DNA of 64,000 nt. Source: Penicillium oxalicum (Eukaryota > Ascomycota > Eurotiomycetes > Eurotiales > Aspergillaceae). Below, one piece after another: positions 34,042-48,234 of the stretch (position 1 is the first letter of the stretch; the number at the start of each line of letters is the position of its first letter). The notes under the pieces are model-generated. The model was not told where the DNA came from. It made no database searches and saw only the letters and a program-made list of their open reading frames with translations. Both the position numbers and the translations under genes were made by a program. The stretch covers positions 3,286,001-3,350,000 of the forward strand of contig NC_064650.1 in NCBI RefSeq assembly GCF_001723175.1. Reading direction: 5' to 3'.

Positions 34042-36203
34042 GGCTTTGACGATTTAGTCAATTCAGCTTTGGTGGCACAGTTCGAGTACAGTGTTCTGAT
34101 GAATGAAGACACGGCGTTAGCCGCTAGCTCTGGAGTCGTTGCACCTCTCCCTTTGCATTTAGTTATTCATTCATATCATTGATACTAAAAATTCCAGTCC
34201 CCCGTGCTTCAAATCAATTGATTCGAGCTCCTTTGGAAGAGCGGTGGACCGGTGAAGTCGAGCATCAGGGAAACATCCTATTCGAGGAAGGCAAGGTCAA
34301 GAGAAGAAATCGAAACTTAGGATTAAACTTGGCGTTCAATGGTCTGGGGATCCTTGGAAAGATAAGGATAGGTTGAATGATAATCAATTGGTGTGAGAAA
34401 CTTCGATCGGGCAAAGAAAAAGAAGGCTGTGAGAAATATGGGGAGGGGAAAGGAGGATGTGGTTGATCACGGGGTGAGCCTGATAACAGATGAGTAAGAC
34501 GGAGGGCTGACCTCATGGCACTGGCCAAAGGGAATAGGTAATGATAGATGTTGAAGATAGATGACACTCTTGAGAGGAACATGATACGTGACAGTGGCGG
34601 AAGGAAGGTATTGCATGGGTTATGATTCAAAGGATGCCCCAAGTCTTCAACATAGGACCGGTGGTCGAGTGGTGGTTCATTCCATCGGATTAGGCTTGAC
34701 CCTCCCGCCTGCACTCGTGTACGCTGTGGTGTAGCCGTCAGGGCGTTCCACAGGGTCCACCACGGAGTACGAGAAACCTGTGTCTCATGTCGTATACAAA
34801 CTGGGGTGGCTTCCTGGTGGCATACAGGTACCGGTCATCGGTGTAATCCGGCAGCTGCCTCGCCAGCAGTTCTAGGTGATACCTCAATCTTTGGAAACTC
34901 AAATCCACCAAAGCACAGCAGCTTGGTGGTATCTTTCTTTTTTTCTTTTTATCTTCATCTTTTAGTCTTGTCACAGTTGAGATCTTGATTGAACAGTAAC
35001 TCGAGGCCATCATATTTTGTTTTGTTCTGCCCCTTTGCTCTGTACTTGTTCGTCAAATTCTATTGAATCTTATTTTTTTCATTGATAGTGCTAAAGATAT
35101 CTACCATGAGCAATTTAGACGGGCGGCGTATCAAGGGTGGTGGATGATGAGTGATGGGCGCCAGTTGCTACATGTGCCATCTAGGCTATTGCGGGCAAGC
35201 ATCAGGGTAAAGTATTCGTGACCTGCACCACGTCGTTGAGATACCTGAGGACCTTAATATGAGGAGAGTAGAAGGTCTCAGGTTCAAATCCCAGCGAGAA
35301 GGATTAATTTCTGGGCAAACATTCTGATGGTATGATACCTAGTATCTGTGTTTGCTTATGACACAAAAGCCAATATCAAATGTTCCTTTCCAGCATCTGT
35401 AGGCAAACATCTCGATATATCACTTGCTTAAACCCGGGCTGCCCTGACGGACGGACCCACTTCGGCCCGTGGGAATCGCACATCTTGTGGAGCCTCAGGA
35501 CAGCAGGTCGGGTAATCAGGCATCAATCCGACTCGTTTCCTGCGTGATCAGACACAGGAACTTGATGCGCGTACGGCCAGGTTCTTGTCTCACGAACACG
35601 TACATATTTACCAATGGGGCAGTGATTCATCAAAGTTCATAATGACCGTACCGCAGGTAAAGCTGCAGCTGGAGAGCCCAGACCGTCGAGTTTGAATTGA
35701 TGTCTGAGATCATGGACCTCGTTCCCCGATCACGACGGTTCCAAATTGATAAAAATAGGAGGGGGGCGTGACGCAGCCCCCCCACAAAACGTGTTCGCTG
35801 GACCAGTCAGTCCATTTTTGGTGGAGCGTGTCGATCGAAATAGTGCGGCTGTGCTTCCAATTCCACTCGACAAACCAACATGGTGATGCACAACCAACCT
35901 TAACGAGAAGACGTGGGACCCCAAGCAAATAACCTTGAAAGACGGACTCCAACCTGCCGCGCTTGTTGTTGTCCCACTTTGTTTTCCCCATTGTTTACCT
36001 CCCCCATTCACATTCCCGAACACCAACCTCGATCCCAGTTCGACCAGACTGAACGCACGCTCGACACCTAGAATCTCTCCTTTGTCATCCCTGCAGGGCG
36101 CCTCTTTGGCATTTACCCTCGATTTTCAATCACAGGGAGACGATTGCGGCAGATCCTGTCCGCGCATATCAAATCCTCAAGACTGGCAATCTCAGCTCTC
36201 ACC
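34042..36203. other. 2.2 kb region without a gene
   Basis: No coding region recognised. It contains a tRNA-like B-box remnant near 35281-35292 (separate entry), a C/T-rich leader just before the MARVEL gene (about 35980-36200), and the 3' end of the GTPase gene. Confidence 0.5.
35235..35294 (+). repeat. Possible fossil tRNA-derived element
   Basis: GGTTCAAATCCC (35281-35292) matches an RNA polymerase III B-box. About 41 bases upstream lies TTGAGATACC. The flanking bases do not form a T-stem, so this is not a working tRNA. A similar arrangement occurs on the minus strand at 42365-42430. Confidence 0.25.
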
Positions 36204-36994
36204 ATGAGGTCTCGAGCGTCGGTCAAACCGTCCGACTATCCGTCCCTCCCCTTTCATGGCATTCGCTCCATCATCTTCCTCTCCTCTCTCGTGGTCGCCA
36301 TCATCCTGGCGACCTTCACCTATCATCTTCACGCCGATGGCTACAAACTTCCTTTTGCATTTCTCATCGTACGTTTCTCGCCTCGCTTCCATCTCAACCC
36401 TTGTTCTCCAGACTCCCTGCGATAGTAATATCGGGCCTGCAACTAATTACATAAACTCAGCTTCTCCTCGCCACCGTCCTCTCCCTTCTAACCATCATCA
36501 CCACCGCCCTCGTCAACTGCACCTGCCGTCTCTCCCCCAAACTCTCCCTCTTCACCAACATTCTCCCCCTCATCATCTGGCTCCTCGCCCTCGCCATTCT
36601 ATCCTACAGCATGTCCGGCACAATTCTCACCGCATGCACCACAGAGTACTGGGCTACCGCGACCGGCATCTCCGTCTGTCGCACCTACAAGACCCTCTTC
36701 GCATTCACCGTCCTCAGCACAGTCGGACATATTGCCGCCATCTGGCTGGATGTGGTGGTGCGCCGGCGCCAGACCCGTCTTGGGGCTTATGATCCCATGG
36801 CGAGTACAGCAACGGTCGGGGAAGATCCGTGGGATGTCAAGTTGGTGGAGAGAAGAGACTCGGCGGTCGGAGGACAGTATGATGGAGTGCCTCCACCGAG
36901 GGAGATCGGAGATGGTGCATCGCGGATGCGCTTCCAGAACGGGTATCATCATCCCGCCGAACAGACGGGATATGATCCGGCGGCGTATCGTTGA
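36204..36994 (+). CDS. MARVEL-domain four-pass membrane protein
   Basis: Two exons, 36204-36368 and 36461-36994, give 232 residues. Four hydrophobic segments are visible: SIIFLSSLVVAIILATFTYH (about 22-42), the stretch FAFLILLLATVLSLLTIITT (about 51-75), LFTNILPLIIWLLALAILSY (about 85-107) and LFAFTVLSTVGHIAAIWLDV (about 122-145). The cytosolic tail is hydrophilic and Gly/Pro/Tyr-rich. The topology and cysteine pattern fit fungal MARVEL proteins of the plasma membrane. The start CACCATGA has a good context and the intron has a GTACGT donor and an ACTCAG acceptor. Function is unknown; eisosome or tight-contact roles are speculation. Confidence 0.85.
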
Positions 36995-37479
36995 AGCGGT
37001 CGGAGAGGAATGACGTTTGGGACTTCAGGCCCTTGCCTGGGTGTGCATAGAATGGGCATTTCTTGGCAATTATTGTACGGTGGGGTTTCTAAGAAGGTTT
37101 TCCGCGGGCGGATCACGTATAGAGCGATGGTGTTGGCGTTGGTGCGTGAGATGCCAAACCATGAGGTCTTTGCTGGCCGTGCACATTGTTACTGGCTAGA
37201 TATGGAAGTATTTGTCGCGGGCTGCAGTCGCGGGGATGGAAAAATCCCATCCCTCAGAGCCATCAAAAGTGTTGAAACAGACCTGGCGACTTGTTTGAAC
37301 TTTCTGTTTCTTATGAACATTCAACGACGTACACAATGAACTAGCCCCAATCGCAGCTTGAGAGACAGGGTAAAAAGTGGGATTCAGAGCAAAGAGAATA
37401 TTATGACGCTTGATATTGACGAGATAGAGGGGGAGGTATTTTGGAAGGAAATCATTGAGCATGTGGGAATTACCGGCGT
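36995..37479. other. Intergenic region between convergent MARVEL and GMPPA genes
   Basis: 485 bases between facing stop codons; no coding sequence recognised. Confidence 0.5.
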
Positions 37480-39051
37480 TTACATGATGACCTCGTTGGC
37501 AACATCCTAGAGCCAAATTTGTCAGTCAGAAACCCGAGCCCGAAATATTTCCAGTCGACACGCCTAGGCACGATCGTTTTCGCTTCACTTACACGCTTAA
37601 GCTCCTTGTACGGCAGGCAGACACAGTTCTGCACGCGGACTTCGTCACCAACGGCACACTCCTTACCCAGGATGGTGATGCTCTGCACCTTGACACCTTG
37701 CTTGATGATGCTGGTGGAGTGGCTGCCCACCGGGATGGGGGTGCCTTCCACACGAGCCCAGGCGCCAACACGGCTACTCCAGCCGATAATCGAGTGCATG
37801 ACACAGGCATCATGACGAATCTCCGAGTCCTCCAAAACAATTGAATCTTTGACACGGGCACCGGCGCCAACGACCACACGAGCGCCAATCGAGACGTTCG
37901 GACCGAGCTTGGCGGTAGGGTCAACGGTAGCGGTGGGGTGGATGTAAACGGGGGGCACAATGGTCGCAGAGGGAGGGGTGAGTTCCTCCGACTGCGCCTG
38001 GAAGGCCTTCTGCAGGTAGAGCGCGTTGGCGGGCACGGCCGAGCCGGCAGTCTTGATCTGTCGCCAGAAGTCCTTGGTCTCGTGGACGAAGAATCGGTTG
38101 CTGTCGGCCAGGTCGGAGAGAATATCCTGCTCCAAGCGCAAAACCTCATTCTTCTCGCCATCCTCATCCTCACCGGTGACGAAAGAAGACTCAAGGTTAT
38201 CCGAGGAAGGGTAGGACAGGAAGCGGGGGCGGGTGGTGCGGCGCTTGATGGCACTGCGAATCGCGGGGAAAATGCATTCCGTAGCAAACAGGTAAACCCC
38301 GCAATTGATCAAGTTGGAAATGTGCGACTCGGGTTTTTCGACGTAGTGCAGCACGCGCTTGGTGTGGGAATCGGAAACGATGCAACCAAAGTTGGATGCA
38401 GCCTCGTTGGTGACGCGCGTACCCAGAATGACGGCCTCTGCATCCTTCTCCTCGAACAGACGCAGCATCTCACCCAGAGGGAACGAGCAGCAGACATCGG
38501 CGTTCAGCACCAAAAGGCGCTCGGGCTTACCCTTGAGGATCGCATCGCGGAAATGGTACAGACCGCCTGCGGTACCCAACGCTGTGTATTCTCGAAGGTA
38601 CTGAATCCGGAACTGAGGGAACTCCTTTGCCGCATCTTTGATGAAGTCCCGGAAGACAGACTCGTCGTAGTATCCAATCAGAATGACTTCGCGCACATCG
38701 TCGACCTTCGTGATGGCCTTCAAGCAGTGGTTGATGATCGGGTGACCGGCGACTTCGAACAGGGGCTAGATGCGGCGGGGGAGACAGAGGCGTCTGGATC
38801 AGCTTGGTCCCTCAGACACCTTTCGTGAACAATGATCGTGATAGACGAAATCGACGGCAATATATACCTTGGGAACATCGAGCGACAATGGGCGGAAACG
38901 AGTGCCTCGAGATGGGCCTCCAACCTGTTGACCTGTTTAGTTTCGTATACCACCGACAGCGATGAGGCGGGATCCTCGCGAAGAAACTCACCAAGATAAT
39001 AGCCTTGGTTGAAGAGTGATGCGAGTCACCACGAATTGGTACGTTCAGCAT
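37480..39051 (-). CDS. GDP-mannose pyrophosphorylase A homologue (nucleotidyltransferase plus hexapeptide repeats)
   Basis: It belongs to the mannose-1-phosphate guanylyltransferase family that makes or regulates GDP-mannose for glycoprotein and wall mannan synthesis. Four exons are 39051-38992, 38924-38868, 38765-37593 and 37506-37480; they sum to 1317 bases (438 residues). The N-terminal signature AIILVGGPSRGTRFRPLS and DVPKPLFEVAGHPIINH cross introns 1 and 2. LVLNADVCCSFP is the metal/nucleotide region. A left-handed beta-helix C-terminus (PTATVDPTAKLGPNVSIGA and following hexads) ends in DVANEVIM from a 27-base last exon. The GGPxxGTRFRPL variant is typical of GMPPA, the regulatory paralogue, rather than the catalytic GMPPB, so enzymatic activity is uncertain. 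Confidence 0.93.
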
Positions 39052-39584
39052 GATGAGTTGGGACGATAGGAAGACAGATCGGATGAATGACAAAAACAAA
39101 GACCAACACAGGCGGGAGACAGCGTTCCAAAAGGTGGCCTGAAATTCCGAGGCGACCTGATTGAGAGCTATGAGTGCCAAGACGACGCTTGCGGTGGTGG
39201 GGGTCCAGGAGAGCTCACCTGACGTGGAATCGAGAACGTGGGAAAGACCCAATCGTGGGGCGTGCGGCCAACTGGCGACCCTTGTGGATCCGCTCCCACG
39301 GGGACCATCAGGGACGGAATCGGCTCTGTATTTACAATCTTGGTGGATACTGCTTTTTCCTTTCCCGTATGATCTTGACAGTACAAGTGCTATTTCAAAT
39401 GAATTGATATTACCGAAGGCTGTCTGAATTCTATGGTGCAAATCTCGAACGGCACGGTCAATGTCATCTCATGCAGGGCTTGACGGCCTAGTGTCAACAT
39501 ACTAGTATCCGAAGGGATTCAGCAAAAAGACTTTCGGAAACCGACTTGGCAAGCACCCCTCGGACACTCGTTCTCTCCACATGA
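39052..39584. other. Intergenic region between the dynamin 3' end and the GMPPA start
   Basis: 533 bases between two minus-strand genes; it should contain the GMPPA promoter and leader. No coding sequence recognised. Confidence 0.5.
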
Positions 39585-42129
39585 TTATGGCGGAGTATTG
39601 AGAATCTCTTCATTTGCCCACTCTTCCATCATGGGATAGCTGTCGGACACGTCATCATCGGTAGGCTGAATTGACTGGATCCAATCCTGCGCTCTACTCA
39701 ACTTTTCTCGCTCCCGAACCAACTCTCCGCGCCGTCGCTCTCGCTCAGGATCCTCGGCCATGAGACTTCTGCAGTTATCGGGAGCTGAGGGGACAAAAAA
39801 ATGGTGCTCAGCGAGGTACGACGATCAGTGGCCCACGAAATCACTTACACTTGATTTTCAATTCGCAATTGATGACCTCAACCAATTGCGCCCGACACTT
39901 GCCGATGATCTTAGTGTGCGCTGACTGGCAAATCACATCCAAAAACCGCGAGCTTGCAATCTCGTAGTATCCATGTGAGTCCTGTCAAAAATCCCACTTC
40001 AGTGACTGCTCAAATGCTTTTGATGGTTTTGCATCACCCACCGCCATCATTTCGATCTCTTGCACAAACTCATCCGGACCAAGGTCTTTGATGATCTTGG
40101 CAATCTTAGACTCATCGTCGACGTCACCACCAGCTCTACGGAGAATGCCACGCGCTCGTGCTCGATTGCGTCCGGAGATCAAAGACTGCAGAGCGTTCTT
40201 CGAAGCAATCTTGTGTCGAGCCTGAGCCATCGTAAACGGCTTATCATACTCGATTTGAAATTGCGCCCTGACATAGCTCAGAAATTCAGTCTGGCACTCG
40301 TTGACAAATTCGTTGATTACACGGCTCAGTTCGCGGTAGAGACCCGTTTGGTGATACTGGGCAATGACCGCGTCGAGACATTTAGTAAGTATCCTTATGA
40401 CGATCGAGCAAGTCGCGGCCACAAAGACGCTTGCAAGCTCACACCAGTGCTTGATGGATGCTCTATTCAAAGACTCAATCACGGTAGGGTCAACATGATT
40501 CGGGATGCCAGCTGAGCCGGATTCCTCTCTAAACCCTCGAATCTCACGAGGATGGAACTTGCGGACTGCCTCCGTATACTTGTCGAAAACTCCGTCGATC
40601 AAATACAGTTTCGTGGGTGCCTGAGGAGTCGTCGGGGATTCAGGAGGCGTCAAATCGCTTTCGTGTTTGCGCTTCAATCGATTGGCCTGCGGTGAGCTTC
40701 CAGATGCATCTTGAAGGCCTTTCGTGTCCAGGTCTGACGAGAGGACTCCGACGACAGTCGGTCTGGTGACCCTCAACGCAGTTTGAAAGTCCATGCCAAG
40801 CCGATTCCAATATCTTAGGAACATCTTGCGGGTGGCCTCATTTTCGGAGCTGCCAGTCAAAGTTTGATTCAGCTTGGTTTTGAGGACCGAAACCGTGTCC
40901 CAGACGGTGTATTGGCTGTTCTCGGTAGGTGGACTGGGAAGTTTCTTGAGCTCCTCGTTGACACGGTCCGCTTTCTCGTTGATTTGTGAGATAATGGACG
41001 GCAGGCATCTCCGAATTTGGTTCATCAAGATTTCTTTCAGTGCCTCCTGAAGTCTCCGAACCCCAAAGCGATGTTCAAACTCAGACATGCGCCCCAGCCA
41101 GCATGATTTGCGAAAGAAATCCTCCTCTTCTCTGCGGGCTTGCGCATGATCCACGTTGGGGTCTGGGTTGTTTCGTACCACAAAGTACCCATGCCCAAGC
41201 TTGAACTTTTGACCGGCAAGTATCTCTCTCCACTGTTCAAAAGATTCCACCTGCGAAGCACGGTCTGGTTTTGTAAGCACACCCAGAGTACGTTCTTTGG
41301 CAGTCTTGATGTCACGAATTAACCTGGCGGCACAGGAATTGGTCGCGTCATCCGTCATCGTCAGAGTGAGAAGAATGATGCAATTCTCTTGAGACACGTA
41401 GAACTTGACCAAATTCTCGACGAGTGAAACGAGATACTTCTCATTGTCATGTTCGGGCTGGCTGATTACCCCAGGAAGGTCATAGAATGACAAGGCTGGA
41501 AATTTGGGTCCAGAGATGTCCAGCCGAACAACATTCGGCGAGAATTTGACATCTGTATTTTCCTCAACACCTTGGTTCCTTCCAGGCTTGTAGATATTCG
41601 AAGGTTTTTTTGGATTCAAGATGGCAATCTGCGCCCACTTAATGGCTTCTTGCACCTCGGATCTGTCGTACAGTGTGATGAAGATCTCCTCATCCCGACC
41701 AGCACGTGGAATCCAAGGACCGAGAGACTGGATTCGTTTCTGGGCCCGCGATGTTCTCGATTCTTCGTACAAATATCGGCGGGAAAGATACACGATGCAC
41801 TTCCATGGCTCGCCCGGCTTGCTTTCCGAGAGATTAATCTCCATGGGACAACGAGTGCAAGTTCCCGCACTTCGAGGCACCTGAATCTCAGAGATCCCCT
41901 CGATGAGGGAACTCTTTCCAGTACTCTGGTCACCAACCACGCAGATTTTTGGCAGTGCAATCTTGTTGTCTTCGATCCCGATACGACTAAGCTCCTGTAT
42001 CTTCCCGACAAGAGTCTGCATGTCCAGAGTCATGACATCAATCCCGTGTGACTCGACTGGAGGGCTATCTTCAATAAACGGCTCTCCAATTCGCGGCTCC
42101 GTGTGTGACCAATGCTGATCATCATCCAT
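39585..42129 (-). CDS. Dynamin-family GTPase (Mx/Vps1-like, fungal)
   Basis: Three exons are 42129-40042, 39981-39849 and 39784-39585; they sum to 2421 bases (806 residues). G1 GDQSTGKSS is at residues 66-74, the switch I Thr in TCTRCPMEIN, G3 in FYDLPGV and G4 in LTKPD. A middle/stalk region follows, then a GTPase effector domain beginning RYTEAVRK-like and ending DSHGYYEIASSRFLDVI in exon 2. An apparent stop just after KWDF (about 39985) lies inside intron 1 (40041-39982, donor GTGGGT). Splicing it joins MMA to DSHGYYE, as in other family members. No PH domain or membrane segment. The start is uncertain: 42129 is the first in-frame ATG, but the frame stays open further upstream. Possible roles are organelle or vesicle fission, or a stress response. 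Confidence 0.87.
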
Positions 42130-42364
42130 CGAAATGTCATAAGGATTGTCTCTCTCTTTCTCTTGGTCGGCATGCTTTGTGGAGGACGTATGGGCATCGT
42201 TGGCCGCATCATGTTCAAAGCCGGCTTTGTAGCCGATCCTTGACTTTTTATGGACATGAGTAGGGGGCAAGCAGATTTTGTGATCTCCAATCCTGTCACT
42301 TAAATTTGACCCAGAATTCCTCGAGGGTCGGCGAACGCAATAGCAAAGAAGATAATGGACATTT

Positions 42365-42430
42365 CTGGGGATTCGAACCTTAGGTTAGCTAGGTATATGG
42401 GTTCCCGGAAGCGGGTATCAAGTGAGCTAT
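42365..42430 (-). repeat. Possible fossil tRNA-derived element
   Basis: On the minus strand GGTTCGAATCCCC (42379-42367) is a perfect B-box and TAGCTCACTTGA (42429-42418) resembles an A-box. TTGATACC lies about 40 bases before the B-box, the same spacing as in the 35.2 kb remnant. The acceptor and T stems do not pair, so it is not a functional tRNA. Confidence 0.3.
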
Positions 42431-43640
42431 CTACTGATGTAGCCTGATTGAAAGTTCCACCTGGAAGTTCCGCGGAAGTTGTCACTACTATATCGCGCGT
42501 TTGAAGGCAAGTGCCGTCTCACTTACCTTTCAAGAATTGGCCTCCAGATACCGCTTGAACCTACGATTCTCGATTTTGACTACCCAAATTGACCCAAGTA
42601 GCTACACATAGTCTCTTACATGAATTCAAGAAAATTATATCATAGTGGGGAAATGTTCATGCACTACCACCGTCAGCTACGGTCATTGACAACCAAACCT
42701 CTCAATTATTTTGGATTTGAGTTTGAAAATCGATTATGAATTTTCTCATACTATAAAAGCCACGTTGACTTGATCCTTCTCTAATGCTCACCCGTAATCT
42801 CGGGTCATCATGTCTTCACTATCTAATATGGGGCAAGACATGATGCAATTGTGTATTTGCAGTAAGACGCAGGGAGCTCACTTTTCTGCGCAGTTGGATT
42901 GATGCTTTTAATTCATTCATAGATAGAATACATTGGTGCTCACTACATTAGCCGAAAGAGACTTCGGCGGGTCCATAGATACCGATTTCGCGTGGAGAAG
43001 ATATGCATTAAATCAGTTTGGTCAAGGCAAATCCTTGGACCATACATCAAAGGCACACAAAGGACCTACTGACACCTCTTGTCCTATGATGCATACACCG
43101 GGCAGCAGCCCAGGCCTGAGCGTGTCTCTAGGTTCCAATTCATTCTTGAAAATTGATTTACAACATACCAGGCATATATGTATTGATTTGCATGTACATA
43201 AATAAGGTGCAGTTAGCAAGTACTTGTCAATCAGGCTTTTGGGTCATGGAAGAGACTGTCCAGGGACCTCGACAAAAGCTTATTCAACACCTCATAGTTG
43301 AATTGACAGTCTGGATACGTTCGAGTCGAAGCAAGCCACCCCAGACTTTTTGATCCTTCGCCACCCATAGTCCTCACAAACGCCAAATGTTTCGCCGTGG
43401 ATGGATACATTCAATTTCTACAAGACAATGCTTCGTCATGCATCATGAGCCCAATCAGCCTTCACGTTTGAGTCCGATCCCGCAACCTCGGAGGGCCCCA
43501 CATATATGCCCTAAGCCCTATGTCCAGATCGGGAACAGTCAAGGAAGAATCAGACATCTCAATGGGAAGGATGAACCTGAAAAATGGCAGAAACTAGTTC
43601 GGGAAAAACAAGTTTCCTAGCATCGATGTGATATTCTTTT

Positions 43641-43647
43641 TGAGTCA
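43641..43647. promoter_or_regulatory. Gcn4/CpcA site TGAGTCA upstream of KRS1
   Basis: A perfect consensus for the bZIP activator of amino-acid cross-pathway control, 191-197 bases before the KRS1 start codon. A second copy in the opposite orientation lies 40 bases downstream. Confidence 0.55.
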
Positions 43648-43687
43648 CGTTTCGTAGATCTGACAGTAGTACGAGGACAGAGCTTCG

Positions 43688-43694
43688 TGACTCA
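43688..43694. promoter_or_regulatory. Gcn4/CpcA site TGACTCA upstream of KRS1
   Basis: Perfect consensus, 144-150 bases before the KRS1 start codon. Together with 43641-43647 it suggests induction of KRS1 on amino-acid starvation. A TATA-like CTATAAG follows at 43721-43727. Confidence 0.55.
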
Positions 43695-43837
43695 TGGATC
43701 TCTAGGGGCGGCTTTGGTATCTATAAGGCCGAATCGGGCGGACCCCGCCATGACTCCCGCCCAAAATTTCCACGCGCCCCTCCATTGATCCGCTTTCCTC
43801 CATCCATCTTTTCCATCAACTTCAGAAAGCAGTCAAC

Positions 43838-46583
<2,746 letters not shown>

Positions 46584-47941
46584 ATGATTCCTTACCGTGG
46601 GCCTCCTAAGCCTGCAGCTCGGAAGAGTTCTTTCCCTGAGCATCCCAATAACAAGCGGCGGCGTCTTCCAGGCTCGCCGTTGCCGGAATTTATGAATCGC
46701 TGCATCGGGATCAGCTCCATGAACATGGTTACGCGTCAGCCTTCCGAAGCCCGAGAGGTGCCCGTGGACGTCACTCATGCTCCGACTGCGACATTGGAGG
46801 TTGCATATCAACCGGCGGGTCCGGAGACAGAGGTTCGTCTTAGCGCTCACACGAATTCTCTTGATGGTGACCTACTGGACTTGTTCTTACTTCTCTGCTA
46901 GGCTGATAAGCTTCTGGGCTACCCACTTCGCCACGCCGAGCATGTACGTGAAGACTTTGAGTTCACCGCGTTGTTCATTGTTCGGCTTATGAATATCGAA
47001 ACTGATAAAAACAGAAACCCCCCGGCATCCAGGGACCTCCGTTGTTGCCGCGAGCGTACTGCTCCCGAGAGAACAGCCGACAAGCCGAGGACCGCGAAAG
47101 TGCTCAAACAGGTATGCTCATTCCAACTCAACGCAAATCTGGTTGTGTATTAATACCATCAATGGTAGAGCTAGCTCCGAGCCCGGCAGGAAGTTGCAGC
47201 CCGCAAGATCGATACGGATCTTTGCCTGTCCCGGGGGTTCACGAACGTTCATCAGTCATCAGCAACCGGCTCTTGTCAACGCAAGGCGAGTCCACACGAG
47301 CGTCACCTCAGATCCCCTGTTCCTCCCCATCTCGACCATTCGTGATTCCACGAGAAGAGCTTGCCATCCAAGTCGTCGACTTCGAGGACCTGGCCGCGCA
47401 CACAGCCAAGTGTGACGTGTGTGACAAAAGAAACACAGACGGCATGTGGCGGTGCAAGCCTTGCGGATGGCAGTGTTGTCGTCGGTGTCTGGCGGAACGA
47501 TGCGGAGATCGCTCACACCCCAAAGCGGGTAACCTTCACGTCCCACGAGACATGGTCAAGAAGATTTCCTCCGGCTATGCGGCAGCTGACCCTTTTCGAC
47601 CTGTTTCGTCTGCTTCCCAGCCAGACCAAAGTTCACACGAGTCCACCTCTGCGCCGACTGTGACCACCGACGAACAGGCGGCTCGTCTCCTCAATATTAT
47701 GCGGAGCGACAATTGGGAGCGACGCGAGCGGATGCCTATGAGGATGCTCAATAATGCTGCGGCTCCCGCTCCCATCCAGCGTGCCGTGGAGGCCAACCGT
47801 CAACGAACTGACAAGAGGATGGAGGTTCCATCTGAGATCGGCCAGGATGGAACGGTGGATCTCGAGAACCTGCCTGACCACCTCGTCAATGTACGTCGCA
47901 ATCCATCCCGAAGGGCGAGACCCGCTGACATGAAGGAGTGA
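46584..47941 (+). CDS. Unknown cysteine-rich zinc-binding protein
   Basis: Four exons are 46584-46832, 46902-46943, 47015-47111 and 47169-47941, with donors GTTCGT, GTACGT and GTATGC. The product is about 386 residues. The only recognisable module is a compact Cys/His cluster near 47400-47540: CDVCDKRNTDGMWRCKPC, then CCRRC, RCGDRSH and a downstream His. It resembles a ZZ or B-box-like zinc fold, but I cannot assign a named family. The flanks are basic and disordered, with a nuclear-localisation-like NNKRRR near the N-terminus. The 57-base third intron is in frame and stop-free, so a retained form is possible. A GTACGT near 47891 could be a further donor that would shorten the tail. Convergent with COX15. 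Confidence 0.6.
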
Positions 47942-48234
47942 AGTCGCGTGGTGGGAGCGGACCCAAATCGCGGGCGAAAAGATGACTCTATGGAATTAGG
48001 ACCGGGGGAGAATGAAGTAGGAAATTTGAGTTGATCTTGATTGATTCTCTCGACCTAGTAAGCTAGACCGACGTAGTGCGCAGAAAGTAATTTTACAAGG
48101 GGCTCCGACCAATGGTGATGAGCCGAGGTGGGAATGGAGATGGTATCAGAACAACAAGGCTATGTATCGCAATCGTCGGCCTTGATCTAAATATTCATAC
48201 ACTGGGGTGGAGAAACAGATGGGTTCGTGGTTCT
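47942..48234. other. Short intergenic region between convergent genes
   Basis: 293 bases between facing stop codons; nothing recognisable. Confidence 0.5.

Larger units (their letters stand above)
42130..43837. promoter_or_regulatory. 1.7 kb divergent upstream region of the dynamin and KRS1 genes
   Basis: No gene recognised, though an upstream exon of the dynamin gene could hide near 42130-42500. It holds a tRNA-like remnant (42365-42430, minus strand), an AT-rich block (42590-42930), two CpcA sites and a TATA-like element before KRS1. Confidence 0.5.

Noticed and set aside
37938..38828. 296-codon open frame on the + strand
   Set aside because: It is exactly antisense to the conserved GMPPA exon and has no family features.
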